From contig QAOA01002553.1 of the NCBI GenBank assembly GCA_003255065.1, positions 157,044 through 221,043 of the forward strand: DNA of 64,000 bases. Direction: 5' to 3'. This DNA is from Cercis canadensis (lineage: Eukaryota; Streptophyta; Magnoliopsida; Fabales; Fabaceae). Shown here piece by piece: positions 60,670 to 64,000 of this stretch. The position numbers were made by a program, and so were the translations under genes. Below the pieces are notes generated by a model. The model made no database searches. It was not told where the DNA came from and saw only the letters and a program-made list of their open reading frames with translations. The stretch's first letter is position 1, and each line of letters begins with the position of its first letter.

Positions 60670-62363
60670 TCAGATATAGGTGCAGTCATCATAACCTGCA
60701 AGATGATATAGAGAATGGTATTAGCGTTATAGTCATGGCTTAAATTATTGGTTGGAAAGAAATCACTTTTTAAACTGATAAATTGAGTTATTACTTGGGT
60801 CAGTGATGACAATGAGGCTAGAGTTTGCAAAATTACAATCTCCTTTTCCAATGGTTCTGTACCAGAGATTCATGGCAAATGAGGCATGATTCATGAGAGT
60901 GTTTGGGTTAAAGCATTGACCATTTTGTTGTATATCTTTGCACTTAAATCTGTTGCAAACAAAGTCTATATTTGACTGCAGCAGAGCATCATTGGTTCCT
61001 GGCTTAGCAACACACCAACCATCCTGCAAATCCACACACATATATAGCAGTCATTTTCAACAATCTTAACTTTGAAACACAATATGCATAAACTATTTCA
61101 GAAAGGAGTTCTAAGCTTACTTTGGGTTCATCTAGTAGCTGAGTTTCACCTGCAATTTTTAACAGTGAAACTTATAAAAAAAACAGTATTTGTAAGATCG
61201 TAAACTTTTGGCCTAAATCAGGACCAAATAAATTTTATCATTAGGTGCTTAGGTACTTTATCCTCATAATATTAATAAATAATAATTTTAGGATTAAAAA
61301 CCTAAACTTGGCATTTTATCGTTAGGTGCTTAGGTAATCTATCTTCATAATACCAATAAATACTAATTTTGAGTTCCAAATGAAGGGATTCTTCTTAAAA
61401 TCAAGGCCACTTATGATAACTACATACCTCCTTCGAACATGCAGCTACCATAGTCTGCAAAGCAGAACAAAAGAAATAAGAAGTTGAATTTAAAAAAAAA
61501 AAAAAAAGATTATAATTGAGAAAAAGAAATCTTTGTTAAGATTCACATATTAGAAGGGGAAAATTGCACACTTGGATCAGTCACAGCAATGAGAGCAGTG
61601 TTTCTGAAATCACAATCCCATTTGTTCCTCCCTTTGCTTTGGTAGTAGGTATTCATAGCAAAAGAGGCATGCTGCCTAGTTGTATTGGGTAAGTAGCAGG
61701 CACCTCCTTCATGTGAAGGGCTGCAATCAACCTGGCCACAGGCATAGTCTTGGTTTGCCTGTAATGGACCATTAGAAACCCAAGGCTTTGCCACACACCA
61801 AGTTTTCTGCAACAAATTGAGGCATAACCAACAATGAGGAATAGTTAGAATCATGATGATGACAAGCATTTTTTTTTTTCAAGTGTTAGATGGGTCTTAA
61901 ATTACCTTTGCTCTCACTGATAAAGGAATTCCCACTGCAAGCATTATAAATTCATGTATCAAATAGAGAACAATAATGGAAGAGTGATGATACGGACACA
62001 AACTGTGCACAACATTGCAGACACTGTATTGTGTGGCATAATTTGAAATCGAGTATAATCTTGCCACATAACACAGTTGTAGATTGTTGAGTCCATAATA
62101 CCGATCTTACTTTTTCAATCACATGAAAAGCGAAATGATTGGCACCAAAAACAACTTGGGAGTGTTTGGGGCATCAATTTAGGTTTTTAAGAATCCTCCC
62201 CAATTTCCTTGTAACACTTTAAAACATGTCAACAAAGAAAGATCAAAACTCATGGTCCGTGGGTCCAAACAAGTCCCTCCAAAGAAAGTAACACAAACGT
62301 ACCTGAGAAAAGAAATAAGAATAGAAGAAACAAAGCAGGATATGATAGAGTGGCTTCACCCAT
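60670..62363 (-). CDS. Secreted protein with two X8 (CBM43) domains, 211 aa
   Basis: Seven exons on minus: 62363-62303, 61934-61906, 61806-61572, 61454-61428, 61149-61121, 61023-60795, 60695-60670. Phases agree and the coding length is 636 nt. Residues 1-29 form a signal peptide (MGEATLSYPALFLLFLFLFS then VGIPLSVRA). X8 domain 1 runs from TWCVAKP (about 32) through CGQVDCSP, ACYLPNT, HASFAMNTYYQ, WDCDF and DPNYGSCMF. A short linker GGETQLLDEPK leads to X8 domain 2 from GWCVAKPG (about 129) through CNRFKCKD, CFNPNT, HASFAMNLWYR, DCNF to DPSYDDCTYI-stop. The cysteines of the X8 fold are present in both. X8 domains bind beta-1,3-glucan (callose) at cell walls and plasmodesmata. There is no GH17 catalytic domain and no clear GPI signal after domain 2. 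Both domains share the same small-exon ending, consistent with internal duplication. Confidence 0.92.
61236..61375 (-). repeat. Imperfect tandem duplication in an X8 intron
   Basis: Two copies of about 80-90 bp around TTATC(A/G)TTAGGTGCTTAGGTA followed by TCATAATA..AATAAAT. Lies in the intron between exons 4 and 5 of the X8 gene. Confidence 0.7.
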
Positions 62364-63229
62364 TTCTTCTGAATATCATCAACAAAGCAATGGTATATTC
62401 TACACGAGATGAAGACAGGTTCTATTTTAAGGTCAAGTTTCCATAGTATGTATCATCGGCTTCTAACCTACCAATAACCAAACTCAAGTTTTGGTGAAAA
62501 GTAATTCTAATGGCACAACTTTTGAGTTTTCAATCCTGCACAGGTTCAAAGGTGGTTGCATGAGTTCAAGTGATCTCACTATATAGTTTTCTTTTTAAAT
62601 CAACAATTAAAAGAAAAAAGTTTTCTTTTTAAAGGTAAGGAAACTGATATATTCAGAAAATTTATGTACATAACACAAATTTGAAAGTTGGTAGGAAAAA
62701 GGTTAAGTGAGATTACTAAATTGTGATTTTGCCACAAAAAAATTTTATAGTAAAAAAAATGTGTAAATGATAAGATTCTTAAAGGTAGAGCCACTTCTAC
62801 AATAGATTTGTGGTCCAAATTTATGCTAGTAGGCATTAGCATTACTTTTTTGGCAAGCCAGTTATATTGCTTAAGCATCTTTGGCTACCAAAATCACTCC
62901 AAATTGCTGTATATTTTTGTCTAGGCATTATTTTATTTATTTTTATCTTATCCAGCACATTCATTTTTGTCGCACAAAATTAAACTAATTTAACCTTTTA
63001 TCTTTTTCTTTTTTAAATCTGATAATCCCATCTAAGTCTTTGGTCTTATCCCCCAGGAGATGAGAATGTTGCTATCATTGTGATTTCCCTTATCAATTTT
63101 ACTTTGATTCATTAATAATGTAAAAGATTTTTATACAATTAGTGAATCACTTATTGTCATGTACAAAAAGAAAGTAAGGAAGGTGGGGTAGCACTACCAC
63201 ACTCAAAGGTGGGTAGCATAGCCCTCACC
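62364..63229. other. 5' flank of the double-X8 gene
   Basis: Upstream of the X8 start codon. The promoter should be here, but no element could be assigned. The minus frame 62600-62878 resembles nothing known. Confidence 0.45.
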
Positions 63230-63624
63230 TAAATTTAAATTTTTTCTTTTCAAAAAATTGACATACATCTACTTTATTTTAGATAAATAAGGACCTGTAG
63301 ATTTCAACCTAATGGTGTATTTTTATTTTTTATGCTATTGTTCAACCTAATGGTGTAAAATGGCTGTAGAAGGGAGTATAATTTGGGCCTCACTCTAAAA
63401 TGGAGAATGAACTTAACATAGTTGTGNTAAATTTAAATTTTTTCTTTTCAAAAAATTGACATACATCTAATTTATTTTAGATAAATAAGGACCTGTAGAT
63501 TTCAACCTAATGGTGTATTTTTATTTTTTATGCTATTGTTCAACCTAATGGTGTAAAATGGCTGTAGAAGGGAGTATAATTTGGGCCTCACTCTAAAATG
63601 GAGAATGAACTTAACATAGTTGTG
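63230..63624. other. 197-bp direct duplication joined by one N (assembly artefact)
   Basis: 63230-63426 and 63428-63624 are near identical (one visible difference, CTACTTT versus CTAATTT) with an N at 63427 between them. This is the pattern of overlapping contig ends that were not merged. Confidence 0.9.
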
Positions 63625-64000
63625 AGCTGTGACCTTTGTGTCTGCTCAGTAACTTTAACACAACAAGGAGCTCAAGTCTTTATCTTTTTGGTAACACAAT
63701 GGGCCTCATTTCTTAGAACAAAAAACTGGTGCAGATGAACTATTTTCTATTTGTTTTCATAAATAGCTCGTAAGTAAAATAATTAAAAAAAAAAACTGCT
63801 TATACAACAATTTATAGAATAAATTGTTTGTTAAAATATTTCAAATTTTCATAACATTAATTTCAGAAAATAAACACACTTATTATAACTATTCATCAAC
63901 GAATTTATGAAAACTTTACTAAAGTTTCATCACTCAATTAAAAGAAAAATACATGCCATCAATCAATCAATTTGTGAGTCCTATATTCTTTTAATTGGCT
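63625..64000. other. AT-rich right edge of the window
   Basis: No feature recognised. Confidence 0.5.

Noticed and set aside
63230-63624. Recent tandem duplication of 197 bp
   Set aside because: A single N lies exactly at the junction, as at several other places in the window; an unmerged assembly overlap is the simpler explanation.

Overview
This is nuclear DNA from a flowering plant, most likely a woody eudicot; the species cannot be read from the sequence. The evidence is intron-rich genes with GT-AG borders, AT-rich intergenic DNA, plant-specific families (SAC51-type bHLH with a conserved upstream ORF, THH1/TOM1/TOM3-domain membrane protein, X8/CBM43 protein, DUF241) and many kinds of plant transposon. 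Exon borders below were derived by hand from splice signals, reading phase and family similarity. Where a full exon chain is given, the reading frame stays open across every junction.

Genes that look intact: (1) DNA topoisomerase 3-beta, minus strand, the first 521 codons in 12 exons between 12913 and 18, with the C-terminus off the left edge. (2) A THH1/TOM1/TOM3-domain membrane protein, plus strand, 13 exons from 36027 to 44750, 354 aa. (3) A mitochondrial inner membrane protease subunit 1 (IMP1)-like peptidase, minus strand, 4 exons from 47331 to 46384, 167 aa. (4) A SAC51-like bHLH regulator, minus strand, 55561 to 54848, whose leader carries a spliced conserved upstream ORF (56066 to 55817). 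(5) A secreted protein with two X8 domains, minus strand, 7 exons from 62363 to 60670, 211 aa. No operon-like cooperation is expected; these are independent genes.

Broken genes: a DUF241 (BPS1/ROH1-like) gene at 19818-15486 interrupted by LTR insertions, one nested in another; a one-exon GDSL-lipase remnant near 50.5 kb that lacks its GDSL box; and a GH3 beta-xylosidase C-terminal remnant at 51.28-51.73 kb.

Mobile DNA: 8.8-11.05 kb (inside a topoisomerase intron) is an internally deleted Ty3-type retroelement. 13.66-14.85 kb holds two adjacent inverted-repeat elements, each with a target-site duplication. About 20.2-29 kb is a decayed Mutator-like (MULE) element with a GRF zinc-finger gene on plus and a mudrA-type transposase on minus. 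It is split by a 1.96-kb hAT-type element that carries what looks like an exon of a MutY DNA glycosylase gene. 31.44-34.9 kb looks retroelement-derived. A roughly 1-kb segment at 30.1-31.1 kb recurs at 53.05-54.26 kb. A tRNA-derived SINE lies at 57.74 kb.

Data quality: several single N bases sit exactly between two near-identical direct copies (32 to 197 bp). These look like unmerged contig ends rather than biological duplications.
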